Shown here piece by piece: positions 6,668 through 15,027 of a stretch of 34,440 nucleotides of DNA. How positions within the stretch are numbered: position 1 is the first letter of the stretch; every line of letters begins with the position of its first letter. A model generated the notes under the pieces. It saw only the letters and a program-made list of their open reading frames with translations. It had not been told where the DNA came from and ran no database searches. The stretch spans positions 1 to 34,440 of the forward strand of contig CAYPLH010000042.1 of the NCBI GenBank assembly GCA_964411505.1, written 5' to 3'. The translations under genes were made by a program, and so were the position numbers. Source of the stretch: CAYPLH01 sp964411505 (GTDB lineage: Bacteria; Bacillota; Clostridia; CAYPLH01; DUMO01).

Positions 6668-9246
6668 ATGTTATTAACCGGATCACTTTAAAAGGGCTCA
6701 AAAAAAATAAGGTGCGTACAATTGTTACTATAATTGGTGTAATATTATCAGCAGCAATGATAACAGCTGTCACAACGTTGATTTCGAGTTTTCAAAGCTA
6801 TATGGTGAATTTCACAATTTTTGAAGAAGGGGACTGGCATACCTGTTTTTATAACTGTGACAAAAAAGACATAGCTAATCTTGCCAATGAGGATGAGCTT
6901 GATAATATTTCAGTTATAAAAAGCGGTGGTTACGCTTTATTAGAAGGCAGCAAAAACGAACACAAACCGTATCTTCATATTCTGGAGTTTGATGAAAGTG
7001 CAATGGATATGATGCCCCTGCGGTTGATAAATGGAAGAATGCCGCAAAACGAAAATGAAGTATTAGTATCGTACCACACCTTTACCAACGGTGGAGTAAA
7101 ATTTAAGATCGGTGATATTTTAAAGCTTGATATAGGATATCGCATTTTGGAGGATGGTACAATCCTTGACCAGAATGTGGGATACAAGCACACGGACAGT
7201 GGTCTGACAGAAAAACTTGTTACAGAAAAAACCGAGGAATTTATAGTAACTGGAATATGTGAGCGCCTGCCCTTTTCCCAAGAAGGGTACTCAGCTCCCG
7301 GCTATACTTTAATTACTACTCTTAACAAGGATTTATTAATAAATTCAGATAAAGTGGATATTTTTTTTAGTGCTAAAAATCCCAGAGAAATTTATGATAT
7401 AACAGAAAGATTGATTGAAAAGGTGAGCACAGAGGCGTATGGGTATAACAGTCCACTCCTAAGGTTATATGGTATAAGCATGAATGATAACTATCTTGGA
7501 GTTTTATACAGCCTTGCGGCTATTCTGATTTCACTTATAATGATTGGTTCTATATCCCTTATTTACAATGCGTTTTCGATATCTGTAAGCGAGCGCAAAA
7601 AACAATTCGGGCTTCTTTCAGGAGCTGGTGCAACAAGCAGACAGCTTAAGCGTTCAGTTTTTTTTGAGGCACTTGTTATAAGTGGAATAGGAATTCCCCT
7701 TGGGATACTTTCTGGGATTTTGGGTATCGGTGTTACATTGTACTTATTAAAAGATAGTTTTACCTTTTTTAATTTTACAGGTTTTGCATTAGTTCCAACT
7801 ATGAAAATTTCGACAGCATCTATTGTTGTTGCTGCAATTACCACCTTAGTGACTATTTTGATATCTGCATTTGTACCTGCCAAGAGGGCTGCAAAAGCTT
7901 CTGCTATTGATTCGATTCGACAATCAACCGATATAAAGCTGACTTCAAAAAAAGTAAAAACCTCACGTATTACCCGAAAATTATTTGGAATGCCAGGAGA
8001 TCTGGCAATGAAAAACTTCAAACGGAACAAACGCCGCTATAGAAGTACGGTTATATCACTTTTTATAAGTATTGTTTTATTTATCTCCACCTCCGCATTT
8101 TGCATGTACCTAGTAGGCGGTACAACAAGTGTCTATGAAGTCGAGAAGTTTGACTTATATTATAGTACGAATGAGAGAATACTCAGTGAACCCACACTGG
8201 AGGCTATTAATACTATTCTCAGAGTGGAAGAAATAACCGAAGGACAGCTAGTAAAACAAACTTTTGTGACAGCAGAGCTTTCAAAAGATATACTGATTGA
8301 TACTGGGTCTGATGAAGAAGATGCTTCTGTGGTGCTTGCAATATACAGTATTGATCATGAAACATTTTCAAAATATGTCAAAAGTCTTGGGCTTGATGAA
8401 ACTGAATTTTCTAACCCTGATATGCTTACAGGCATAATGATTGACAGGCAACATTATTATGATTATGAGGTGGAGAGATTTATTGATACGAACATGCTAA
8501 AAGAGAAAAAGCCTATGACATTTTCTATAGAGTTTACAATCGGAGACGGTAATGCGTTTCAAACAGATATTTATGTAGCAGCTTTTGCCCATGTGGCACC
8601 TTTTGCGATAAGGGATTATTCCAGCGGTAATTACTTAACTATATTAATTGATGAAGATATGATTGGAGATAAATTTGCCGATGTAGAAAGCCAATGGAGT
8701 AAACCGACATTGTACATGAAAGCAAATGATCCAAGAAAAGCAGAAAGTAGAGTAAAAGATATCCTTATAGATGCAGGGCTATCAACTTCGGGGTTATATA
8801 ATGCAGCTGCAAATATGCAGCAGACAAAAAATATAATAACCGTTATGCAAGTGTTCTCATATGGGTTTATAACCTTGATTTCACTTATAGCCATAGCAAA
8901 TGTATTCAACACTATATCAACCAACATAAATCTTAGAAGACGTGAGTTTGCAATGCTTAAATCTGTTGGAATGACAAGCAGTGGTTTTAATAAAATGCTC
9001 AATTATGAATGCGTTTTTTATGGTGCAAAGGCTCTTTTTTATGGCTTACCGGTTGCAATACTCGTTACTTGGTTAATTTTCAAAAGCGTTCAGCGGGGGC
9101 TTGATACATCATTTCATCTTCCTTTGAACAGTATTTTGGTCAGTATATTAAGTGTATTTATTGTGGTTTTTGTAACAATGATGTATTCCATGCGAAAGAT
9201 AAGAAAAGAGAACATCTTAGATGCATTAAGAAATGAAAATATATAA
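6664..9246 (+). CDS. FtsX-like ABC transporter permease with two FtsX cores
   Basis: The 860-residue membrane protein has about eight transmembrane helices in two halves. Half one: helix at about 17-40, a large extracellular domain (41-275), then helices near 280-300, 335-358 and 383-405. Half two: a helix at about 456-480, a second extracellular domain (481-725), then helices near 730-755, 783-808 and 822-846. Each FtsX core carries the usual cytosolic helix after the first core helix (SERKKQFGLLSGAGATSRQ and RRREFAMLKSVGMTSSG). It forms the membrane part of the exporter with the preceding ATPase. This is longer than a BceB-type permease (about 650). The substrate is unknown; a lipid, peptide or lipoprotein is possible. 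Confidence 0.9.
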   Translation: MNVINRITLKGLKKNKVRTIVTIIGVILSAAMITAVTTLISSFQSYMVNFTIFEEGDWHTCFYNCDKKDIANLANEDELDNISVIKSGGYALLEGSKNEHKPYLHILEFDESAMDMMPLRLINGRMPQNENEVLVSYHTFTNGGVKFKIGDILKLDIGYRILEDGTILDQNVGYKHTDSGLTEKLVTEKTEEFIVTGICERLPFSQEGYSAPGYTLITTLNKDLLINSDKVDIFFSAKNPREIYDITERLIEKVSTEAYGYNSPLLRLYGISMNDNYLGVLYSLAAILISLIMIGSISLIYNAFSISVSERKKQFGLLSGAGATSRQLKRSVFFEALVISGIGIPLGILSGILGIGVTLYLLKDSFTFFNFTGFALVPTMKISTASIVVAAITTLVTILISAFVPAKRAAKASAIDSIRQSTDIKLTSKKVKTSRITRKLFGMPGDLAMKNFKRNKRRYRSTVISLFISIVLFISTSAFCMYLVGGTTSVYEVEKFDLYYSTNERILSEPTLEAINTILRVEEITEGQLVKQTFVTAELSKDILIDTGSDEEDASVVLAIYSIDHETFSKYVKSLGLDETEFSNPDMLTGIMIDRQHYYDYEVERFIDTNMLKEKKPMTFSIEFTIGDGNAFQTDIYVAAFAHVAPFAIRDYSSGNYLTILIDEDMIGDKFADVESQWSKPTLYMKANDPRKAESRVKDILIDAGLSTSGLYNAAANMQQTKNIITVMQVFSYGFITLISLIAIANVFNTISTNINLRRREFAMLKSVGMTSSGFNKMLNYECVFYGAKALFYGLPVAILVTWLIFKSVQRGLDTSFHLPLNSILVSILSVFIVVFVTMMYSMRKIRKENILDALRNENI

Positions 9247-9261
9247 AGGGGTTCCCCCTTT
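9245..9261 (+). terminator. Short hairpin at the ABC permease stop
   Basis: AAAGGGG (9245-9251) pairs with CCCCTTT (9255-9261) across a TTC loop and overlaps the permease stop codon. The T-run is only the three bases of the stem itself, so efficiency as a terminator is doubtful. Confidence 0.4.
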
Positions 9262-9269
9262 GCAATCCC

Positions 9270-9303
9270 CATTGTCTAGGAAAGTATACTTTCCTAGACA
9301 ATG
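9270..9303. repeat. Perfect 34-bp palindrome
   Basis: The 17-base arm CATTGTCTAGGAAAGTA (9270-9286) is followed directly by its exact reverse complement (9287-9303). No T-tract follows on either strand. It lies between convergent transcription units and may be a bidirectional transcription barrier, an mRNA 3' stabiliser or the site of a dimeric protein. Confidence 0.85.
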
Positions 9304-9307
9304 AAAG

Positions 9308-9345
9308 ATCAAAACGGCTAGAAGCTAAACCTAAGCTGTTTTGAT
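9308..9345. terminator. Hairpin between the ABC and arabinose operons
   Basis: ATCAAAACGGC (9308-9318) pairs with GCTGTTTTGAT (9335-9345) with a single G-T wobble. The stem can continue inward (TAG/CTA with one bulged A). Read on the minus strand it follows araD by about 110 nt and is trailed by CTTTC. It may end the arabinose operon, but the T-run is short. Confidence 0.4.
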
Positions 9346-9455
9346 TAACTGCTTAAATTAATACTACATAGAACTTTTTTTCCTGAAAAATATCGTCAAC
9401 ATACATTATTTTGAGTTCTATGTCATATATCAAACAAAATTAATAAAATATACCA

Positions 9456-10142
9456 TCACTGTCCATAGTATGCATTTTCCCCGTGTTTTCTTAAAAAATG
9501 CTTGTCAAGAAGATTTTGATCCATTGACCCTGTAAGTGGTTTTATGATATGGGTCATCAATGCCATCTTTGCAACTTCCTCAAGCACTACCGAGTTGTGT
9601 ACTGCATTGTCCGGGTCCGTTCCCCAAGTAAAAGGGCCATGGGAATTAACCAGTGCGCCAGGAATGTCAAGGGGATTTGAACCCTTCAAAGATTCAATAA
9701 TAACATTTCCTGTTTCCTTTTCGTACTCCCCGTTTATTTCATTCTTGCTCATAGACCTTGTGCAGGGAATTGTACCATAAAAGTAATCGGCATGAGTGGT
9801 GCCAAGAGCAGGTATTCCCATACCGGCCTGTGCAAAGCTGGTTGCATATGTTGAATGTGTATGAACCACCCCGCCGATTGAGCACATATTGTTATACAGA
9901 ACCAGGTGAGTAGGGGCATCAGAGGATGGTTTTAATGAACCTTCCACCTTATTACCATCCATATCAAGCACTACCATGTGCTCTACTTTAAGCTCATCGT
10001 AAGGAACTCCGCTGGGCTTAATGACAACAAGACCTCTGTTGCGGTCAATACCGCTTACGTTTCCCCATGTAAAGGTGATAAGTCCATACTTTGGCAAAGA
10101 TATATTTGCATACCAGACAGCTTCTTTAAGTTCTTTTAACAC
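9456..10142 (-). CDS. araD: L-ribulose-5-phosphate 4-epimerase
   Basis: This class II aldolase-family enzyme converts L-ribulose 5-phosphate to D-xylulose 5-phosphate, the last step of arabinose entry into the pentose phosphate pathway. The protein has the AraD core TFTWGNVSGID, KPSGVPYDEL, KPSSDAPTH, HTHS and VNSHGPFTWG. With the start used here, D75, H94, H96 and H168 match the zinc/acid residues D76, H95, H97 and H171 of E. coli AraD. Start choice: GTG at 10142 gives VLKELKEAVWYANISLPKYG, which aligns with the usual N-terminus. It has AAGGCGGTGA (10157-10148) 5 nt upstream, a near-perfect ribosome binding site. The GTG at 10151 lies inside that site. It is coupled to the isomerase gene, whose stop is 15 nt upstream. 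Length 228. Confidence 0.95.
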   Translation of the reverse strand: MLKELKEAVWYANISLPKYGLITFTWGNVSGIDRNRGLVVIKPSGVPYDELKVEHMVVLDMDGNKVEGSLKPSSDAPTHLVLYNNMCSIGGVVHTHSTYATSFAQAGMGIPALGTTHADYFYGTIPCTRSMSKNEINGEYEKETGNVIIESLKGSNPLDIPGALVNSHGPFTWGTDPDNAVHNSVVLEEVAKMALMTHIIKPLTGSMDQNLLDKHFLRKHGENAYYGQ

Positions 10143-10156
10143 TTTAATCACCGCCT

Positions 10157-11635
10157 TTAAAAAGGGTTTTCATTTTTATATAGAACACTTGAAGGTAAAT
10201 TATAGAAAACGTCATCAATTCCCAAAACCTTCATTGTGGCAAACAAAATTTTACCTGCTCTTTCAAAGGCTACTCCAGCATGATGGGGGAATCTTTCAGC
10301 AATGAGTACATGCCTGTAGAACCTTGCCATTTCCTTGACGGCAAAAACTCCAATGCCACCAAAAGACCTTGGTTCGATATCCAGCACTTCACCTTCTGCA
10401 ATGTAGCTCTTAAGCTCACATCTGTCAGTTGATTGCAGCCTAAAAAGTGTGATATTACCGGGTTTAATTGTACCCTCCAACGTACCTCTGGTAATGTTGG
10501 GTTCGCCTGCATTTTCAAGTAAGCGATTCATTATGAGCTGATATTTTAATGAGCAGCTTTTTAGATGACATGAGGATGTGTTTCCACAATGGAACCCCAT
10601 AAAAAGGTCATTTAGCTTGTAGTCCTTGGTATTTTCTCCGCTTTGCAAAAACATATCCTGCGGTACTGTGTTGTTGATATCAAGTAATGTAGCAGGAATA
10701 CCTGTGGCACAGGTTATTATGTATTCACTAACCGCACCATAAATATCAGTTTCACATGCTACAGGTATGCCTCTAGAGGCTAGTCTGGAATTTACATAAC
10801 ATGGAACAAATCCAAATTGAGTCTGAAAAGCTGGCCAGCATTTATTTGCAAAGACTGCATACTGGGATGCTCCAAGATGCTGATCCATCCAATCGGCTAA
10901 GGTAAGCTCGTATTGAGCAAGCTTTGGGAGAATACCTGAGTAAGCTGATTTTTTACCCAGTTCATACTCCATTTCTCGTACCTTTTCCTGAATCCTTGAA
11001 TCATTTGCATGATTATTAAAAGATTCATAAAGGTCAAGTTCGGAATTTTCCATTATCTCCATTCCAAGATCATATAAAGGTTTTATAGGAGCATTGCAAG
11101 AGAAGAAGTCCTGTGGTCTTGGACCAAAGCTGAATATTTTAAGATTTGACAGCCCAATTAATACTCTAGCAATTTTTTCAAAGTCTAAAATCATGTCAGC
11201 TATTTCATTGGCTGTTCCAACAGGGTATTCAGGAATATATGGTCTGATTCCCCTTAAACCCATGTTGTAAGATGCGTTTAACATACCGCAATAAGCATCT
11301 CCACGACCCTGTATAAGATTATTTGCAGACTCTTCTGCTGCTGCCACAAACATGGAAGGTCCTTTGAATTTTTGTGCCAGCATGGTTTCAGGAGCTTCGG
11401 GACCAAAATTGCCAAGGTAAATAACAAGCGCATTGATACCTGCCTTATTAATTGCATCCAAGGCAATTAGAGTATCTCGTTCATTCTCAATTATTGTGTC
11501 TACTTCAAAAATCTTTATCCCTTTTTCTGTACATGCTGAATAAACAGCTTTTCTTCGACTCTCACTTAATGTTTTCGGGAAACAGTCCCTGCTTACCGCA
11601 ACTATTCCCAGTTTAACTTCCGGCATGTTTATCAT
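10157..11635 (-). CDS. L-fucose-isomerase-family protein, probable L-arabinose isomerase
   Basis: This 492-residue protein resembles the L-fucose isomerase fold family rather than classical AraA. Candidate metal/catalytic residues are E295 (CETDIYG) and D319 (LLDINN). Their 24-residue spacing equals that of E337 and D361 in E. coli FucI. H451/H452 (FPHHAGVAFERAGK) near the C-terminus could be the third ligand. Encoded between ribulokinase and ribulose-phosphate epimerase, in an operon headed by an AraR-like regulator and with no classical araA in view, it most likely isomerises L-arabinose to L-ribulose. ATG 11635 has AAGGAGGA (11648-11641) upstream; an ATG at 11626 is the alternative. Fucose or another aldose remains possible. 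Confidence 0.85.
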   Translation of the reverse strand: MINMPEVKLGIVAVSRDCFPKTLSESRRKAVYSACTEKGIKIFEVDTIIENERDTLIALDAINKAGINALVIYLGNFGPEAPETMLAQKFKGPSMFVAAAEESANNLIQGRGDAYCGMLNASYNMGLRGIRPYIPEYPVGTANEIADMILDFEKIARVLIGLSNLKIFSFGPRPQDFFSCNAPIKPLYDLGMEIMENSELDLYESFNNHANDSRIQEKVREMEYELGKKSAYSGILPKLAQYELTLADWMDQHLGASQYAVFANKCWPAFQTQFGFVPCYVNSRLASRGIPVACETDIYGAVSEYIITCATGIPATLLDINNTVPQDMFLQSGENTKDYKLNDLFMGFHCGNTSSCHLKSCSLKYQLIMNRLLENAGEPNITRGTLEGTIKPGNITLFRLQSTDRCELKSYIAEGEVLDIEPRSFGGIGVFAVKEMARFYRHVLIAERFPHHAGVAFERAGKILFATMKVLGIDDVFYNLPSSVLYKNENPF

Positions 11636-11815
11636 GTTGATCCTCCTTACAAGTTTTTATTAAAGGTGTATTGTGTTTACTAAAAAAACCTACTCATGCG
11701 TTCCAACGAGGCAGGGGTATGTGCCACCGCTCATTTTAATTATTTTATTTGATAGAGTACAGTTTGCTTGTACTAGTCATCTATTGAGGCACTTTGCAAC
11801 AAAGCATGTACTAAA
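11636..11815 (-). other. 180-bp gap between araB and the isomerase gene
   Basis: It is long for an operon interior. It holds a small dyad AGTACA (11756-11761) / TGTACT (11769-11774) with a 7-nt loop, and GGCA/TGCC at about 11710-11725. The half-site TTGTAC recalls the AraR-type operator core but the arrangement is not a full match. No convincing promoter or terminator is seen. It may be a processing or internal control region. Confidence 0.3.
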
Positions 11816-13498
11816 CTACATACTTTTAGAATGTTTTGCTTTTATCTGCTTCAGTGTTTTCATCACATTGTTGCTTCCACGACCAAAATAATCGTGCAGT
11901 TTTTTATACTCTTTGTAAAGACTCTTGTAAACTTTAACATTTTGGGGATTTGGTTTGTAATACTCATCCTTTACTTTAGCCATCCTTTGGGTAGCATCGA
12001 ATATGGAGTCATAGCCGCCCTTATCTTTTCCAGCTGCTACAGCACCGAACATTGCCGAGCCAAGAGCAACAGTTTGCGAAGAAGCAGAAATATGTATATC
12101 CCTATTTGTAACATCAGCATAAATCTGCATCATAAGTTCGTCCTTTTCAGCAATCCCACCGCAGGCATAAAGTTCTTTAATTTCAACTCCATTTTCTTCA
12201 AAGGTTTCGATTATCATGTTTGTACCATAAGCTGTTGCCTCAATTAGAGCTCTGTAAATTTCTTCAGGCTTTGTGCTAAGAGTACACCCTATTAAAAGTC
12301 CTGTAAGGTCAGCATCCACAAGAACAGAACGGTTGCCATTCCACCAGTCAAGTGCTAACAATCCGCTTTCTCCAGGTTTTAGCTTTTTGGCTTTTTCTCT
12401 TAAGTATTTGTGTATATTAATGTTGTTTTTCCTTGCTTCACTTATATAGTTTTCAGGGACGCAATTGTTAATAAACCATTCAAAATGATCGCCTACACAG
12501 GACTGACCTGCTTCATACCCCATGAATCCGGGAAGTATGCCGTCCTCAACAACACCGCACATTCCAGGAACAATTCTTTCTTCGGTTCCTAGAACCATGT
12601 GGCAGGTGGATGTTCCCATTATCATGAGCATTTTACCCGATCCAGTTATGCCTACGGCAGGAACGGCTACGTGTGCGTCCACATTTGAAATACCTACAGC
12701 GGTATCTGTGTTTAAGCCTGTTAACTCGGACATTTCTTTTGTCAACGTTCCAGCTTTACCGCCCAGTGAATATATATTTGTGCTCAGTTTCTCATCCACA
12801 ATATTTTCAAGCCTTGGATCCAGTGCCTTGAAAAAATCATTTGAAGGATAGCCTTCCTTTTTGCTCCACATAGCTTTGTAACCTGCGGTACAACTATTTC
12901 TACGTTCGTTTCCTGTAAGCACAAGAGAAATCCAATCAGTTGCTTCAATAAACCGGTCAGAAGCATTGAATATTTCAAGGTCTTCGTCGAGAATCTGCAT
13001 TATCTTTGGTATCATCCATTCAGATGAAATTTTTCCGCCATATCTTTTAAGAAAGCTTTCTCCTCGCTCTTTAGCAATCATATTAAGCTTGTTAGCTTCG
13101 GGCTGAGCGGCGTGATGTTTCCATAGCTTAACAAAGCTGTGCGGCTTTGATTTAAATTCATCTATGAAGCAGAGGGGAGTACCATTTTTGTCTATAGGCA
13201 GCATGGTACAGGCAGTAAAATCTACTGCCATTCCGATTACATTATCAGGCTTTACCCCTGATTTTTCAAGCACCTCCGGAATGGTAATTTTGAGCACCTC
13301 AAGATAATCAGCAGGATGCTGCAGTGCCCAGTCGGGCTCCAGTTTTGTTTTTCGATCGGGTAGATATTCGTCCATTACGCCATGGGTATATTCCTTTACC
13401 GATACTGAAACAATATTACCGGTATCAACTTCAACCAGAACTGCACGTCCCGATTGTGTCCCAAAATCCACACCAATACAATATTTCCTCTTTTCCAT
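11816..13498 (-). CDS. araB: Ribulokinase
   Basis: The 560-residue FGGY-family sugar kinase phosphorylates L-ribulose with ATP. The N-terminal lobe starts KYCIGVDFGTQSGRAVLVEV and contains GMAVDFTACTMLP. The C-terminal ATP lobe has IMGTSTCHMVLG, YEAGQSCVGDHFEWF, LLALDWWNGNRSVLVD and the adenosine-binding ELYACGGIAEKDELMMQIYADV. The C-terminal LHDYFGRGSNNVMKTLK is also typical of AraB. Length and motifs match the family throughout. ATG 13498 follows AAGGAGG (13514-13508). It lies 76 bp after araR and is probably read from the same promoter. Confidence 0.95.
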   Translation of the reverse strand: MEKRKYCIGVDFGTQSGRAVLVEVDTGNIVSVSVKEYTHGVMDEYLPDRKTKLEPDWALQHPADYLEVLKITIPEVLEKSGVKPDNVIGMAVDFTACTMLPIDKNGTPLCFIDEFKSKPHSFVKLWKHHAAQPEANKLNMIAKERGESFLKRYGGKISSEWMIPKIMQILDEDLEIFNASDRFIEATDWISLVLTGNERRNSCTAGYKAMWSKKEGYPSNDFFKALDPRLENIVDEKLSTNIYSLGGKAGTLTKEMSELTGLNTDTAVGISNVDAHVAVPAVGITGSGKMLMIMGTSTCHMVLGTEERIVPGMCGVVEDGILPGFMGYEAGQSCVGDHFEWFINNCVPENYISEARKNNINIHKYLREKAKKLKPGESGLLALDWWNGNRSVLVDADLTGLLIGCTLSTKPEEIYRALIEATAYGTNMIIETFEENGVEIKELYACGGIAEKDELMMQIYADVTNRDIHISASSQTVALGSAMFGAVAAGKDKGGYDSIFDATQRMAKVKDEYYKPNPQNVKVYKSLYKEYKKLHDYFGRGSNNVMKTLKQIKAKHSKSM

Positions 13499-13574
13499 TT
13501 ATACGACCTCCTTAAAATAAGTACTTTTTAATACAATTTTTTCATATTATCACCGAATCCCAGTCCTCTTGACA

Positions 13575-14657
13575 CTATAACGCTTTTGTAGACCCACGAA
13601 TAACTAGCTCTGGGTTCATTTTTTCTTTCACATGATCTACTTGTTCATCAATTATCGACAGTAGTGATAAAGCTGCTTTTTGCCCCAGCTTCTCCTTTGG
13701 ATGAGCTACACTTGTAAACTTAACCTCGGTCACCGTTGCCAAACTTGAATCGTCAAAACTGACTATAGATATATCATCCGGAACATGTATGTTCATTGTT
13801 CTTAGGTAGTCAAGAAGCTTCACTGCCATCTGGTCGTTATAACATACAATTGCTGTACAACCATCCAAGTGTTCAAAAAAAGTTTCATCTGGAATCGAAT
13901 TATCTAGTAATCTTTGCCTGTCTTCTGTTGAAAACCATAATACACTGGCATCATTGGGTATAAGATTGAATTCATTATATGCACTAGAATAGCCTTTATA
14001 TCGCTGGTGCCCTTGCATATCATCAACCTTGAATATCCCTCCAATTTTCCTGTGTCCCAGTTCTAATAGATGCTTTGTTGCCATATACCCGGCATTAAAG
14101 TCATCTTCAACCACAAAAGATGAGTCAAGTTCCTTGTAAAAAGCGTTAATAAATATAACTGGTATTCCGGATTCAATAATTTCTTTGTAAAGCTCAAGGT
14201 TTGGATTTGGCAAAGCACTTTTAACTGGTTCGGCAATAAGACCTGCAATATTATTCTCTTTCATACTCTCAAGACATAACCGCTCAGAACTTTGGTGGTT
14301 GTTAGTACAACCCAAGATAATGCTGTATCCTTTTTGAGACAGTACATCATCAATTCCCTTAATTATATCAGGAAATATATAATCATGTATGTATGTAGTC
14401 ATTACACCAATCATCTTTTTCTCATGATTATTTTTTCCGACCTCATGAGAGACAAAGGTTCCTTTACCTTGCTCTCTGTAAAGCCAGTTTTCATTAACCA
14501 GCTCGCCAATAGCTTGCCGGACAGTATGCCTGCTTATGCCAAACCGGCTAGACAAGTTGTTTTCGGATTCGATAATATCCCCAGGTTTTAGCTTTTCATT
14601 AAGTATAAGCTCTTTGATTAATTCCTTCAATTTCACATATTTTGGTATGTTTTTCAC
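13575..14657 (-). CDS. araR: AraR-type repressor (GntR HTH + LacI-like sugar-binding domain)
   Basis: The 360-residue regulator has an N-terminal GntR winged helix (about residues 5-72: LKPGDIIESENNLSSRFGIS, then RHTVRQAIGEL and a wing EQGKGTFVS). It is followed by a LacI/GalR periplasmic-binding-like effector domain (about 75-360: IGVMTTYIHDYIFPDIIKGI, then ELGHRKIGGIF, VPDDISIVSFDDS). This hybrid architecture is that of AraR, which represses arabinose genes until L-arabinose binds. It heads the arabinose operon. The start is GTG at 14657 with AGGAGA (14672-14667) 9 nt upstream. A palindrome at its own promoter (14677-14694) implies autorepression together with control of the whole operon. 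Confidence 0.93.
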   Translation of the reverse strand: MKNIPKYVKLKELIKELILNEKLKPGDIIESENNLSSRFGISRHTVRQAIGELVNENWLYREQGKGTFVSHEVGKNNHEKKMIGVMTTYIHDYIFPDIIKGIDDVLSQKGYSIILGCTNNHQSSERLCLESMKENNIAGLIAEPVKSALPNPNLELYKEIIESGIPVIFINAFYKELDSSFVVEDDFNAGYMATKHLLELGHRKIGGIFKVDDMQGHQRYKGYSSAYNEFNLIPNDASVLWFSTEDRQRLLDNSIPDETFFEHLDGCTAIVCYNDQMAVKLLDYLRTMNIHVPDDISIVSFDDSSLATVTEVKFTSVAHPKEKLGQKAALSLLSIIDEQVDHVKEKMNPELVIRGSTKAL

Positions 14658-14676
14658 AAACTAATTTCTCCTAAAC

Positions 14677-14694
14677 AAGTTGTACGTACATGTT
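14677..14694. promoter_or_regulatory. AraR-like operator
   Basis: AAGTTGTACGTACATGTT is an 18-bp imperfect palindrome centred on TACGTA. The half-sites AAGTTGTAC and AACATGTAC agree at 7 of 9 positions. It resembles the TTGTACGTACAA core known for Firmicute AraR operators. It starts 2 bp after the minus-strand -10 box, so binding would block initiation. Confidence 0.75.
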
Positions 14695-14695
14695 A

Positions 14696-14723
14696 ATTAT
14701 AGCATAATGGGATGTGTTGTCAA
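14696..14723 (-). promoter_or_regulatory. Predicted sigma-A promoter of the arabinose operon
   Basis: On the minus strand a perfect TTGACA (14723-14718), 16-bp spacer and perfect TATAAT (14701-14696). Transcription would start near 14689, inside the AraR-like palindrome. Confidence 0.8.
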
Positions 14724-14908
14724 AGGGGATTCGAAAATTACTTGACAACAACTAGCTGGTCTATCGATACCATTATTATATTTTTCTAAAGATATTGATG
14801 CAGACGACAATGCTGTCAAAATATCTCAAAACACTTACCATTATTGGCTCTTATATGGGGATGATGCCATGATTAAAGAAAAATTTATAAAAAATAACAA
14901 AATAGTCT

Positions 14909-14936
14909 TTGACAACACAAAATTCTATGTTATAAT
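14909..14936 (+). promoter_or_regulatory. Predicted sigma-A promoter of the Tad-like operon
   Basis: Perfect TTGACA (14909-14914), 16-bp spacer and perfect TATAAT (14931-14936), about 90 nt before the kinase start. The first 11 bases, TTGACAACACA, are the same as in the ara promoter on the other strand. Confidence 0.8.
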
Positions 14937-15027
14937 TGTGCATGAATTTATATTTATTGGTGAATTGTAGAAAAATACGGTTGATTTTAGGTGATTAGCC
15001 AATGGATAATGTATTTTGGTGGTGAAT

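Larger units (their letters stand above)
14658..15027. other. Divergent intergenic region, araR and the kinase operon
   Basis: The 370-bp gap contains the ara promoter and operator on the minus strand and the kinase operon promoter on the plus strand. In between, a plus-strand frame is open from 14746 to 14969 without a start codon (it includes HYWLLYGDDAMIKEKF). It may be a decayed gene but cannot be assigned. Confidence 0.5.

Noticed and set aside
5984..9246. Bce-type antibiotic resistance module
   Set aside because: No adjacent two-component system, and the permease has two FtsX cores with two large external domains and 860 residues.
14746..14969. Start-less plus-strand open frame upstream of the kinase gene
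   Set aside because: No start codon near its beginning, no ribosome binding site, and the strong promoter at 14909-14936 lies inside it. Possibly a decayed gene but not assignable.
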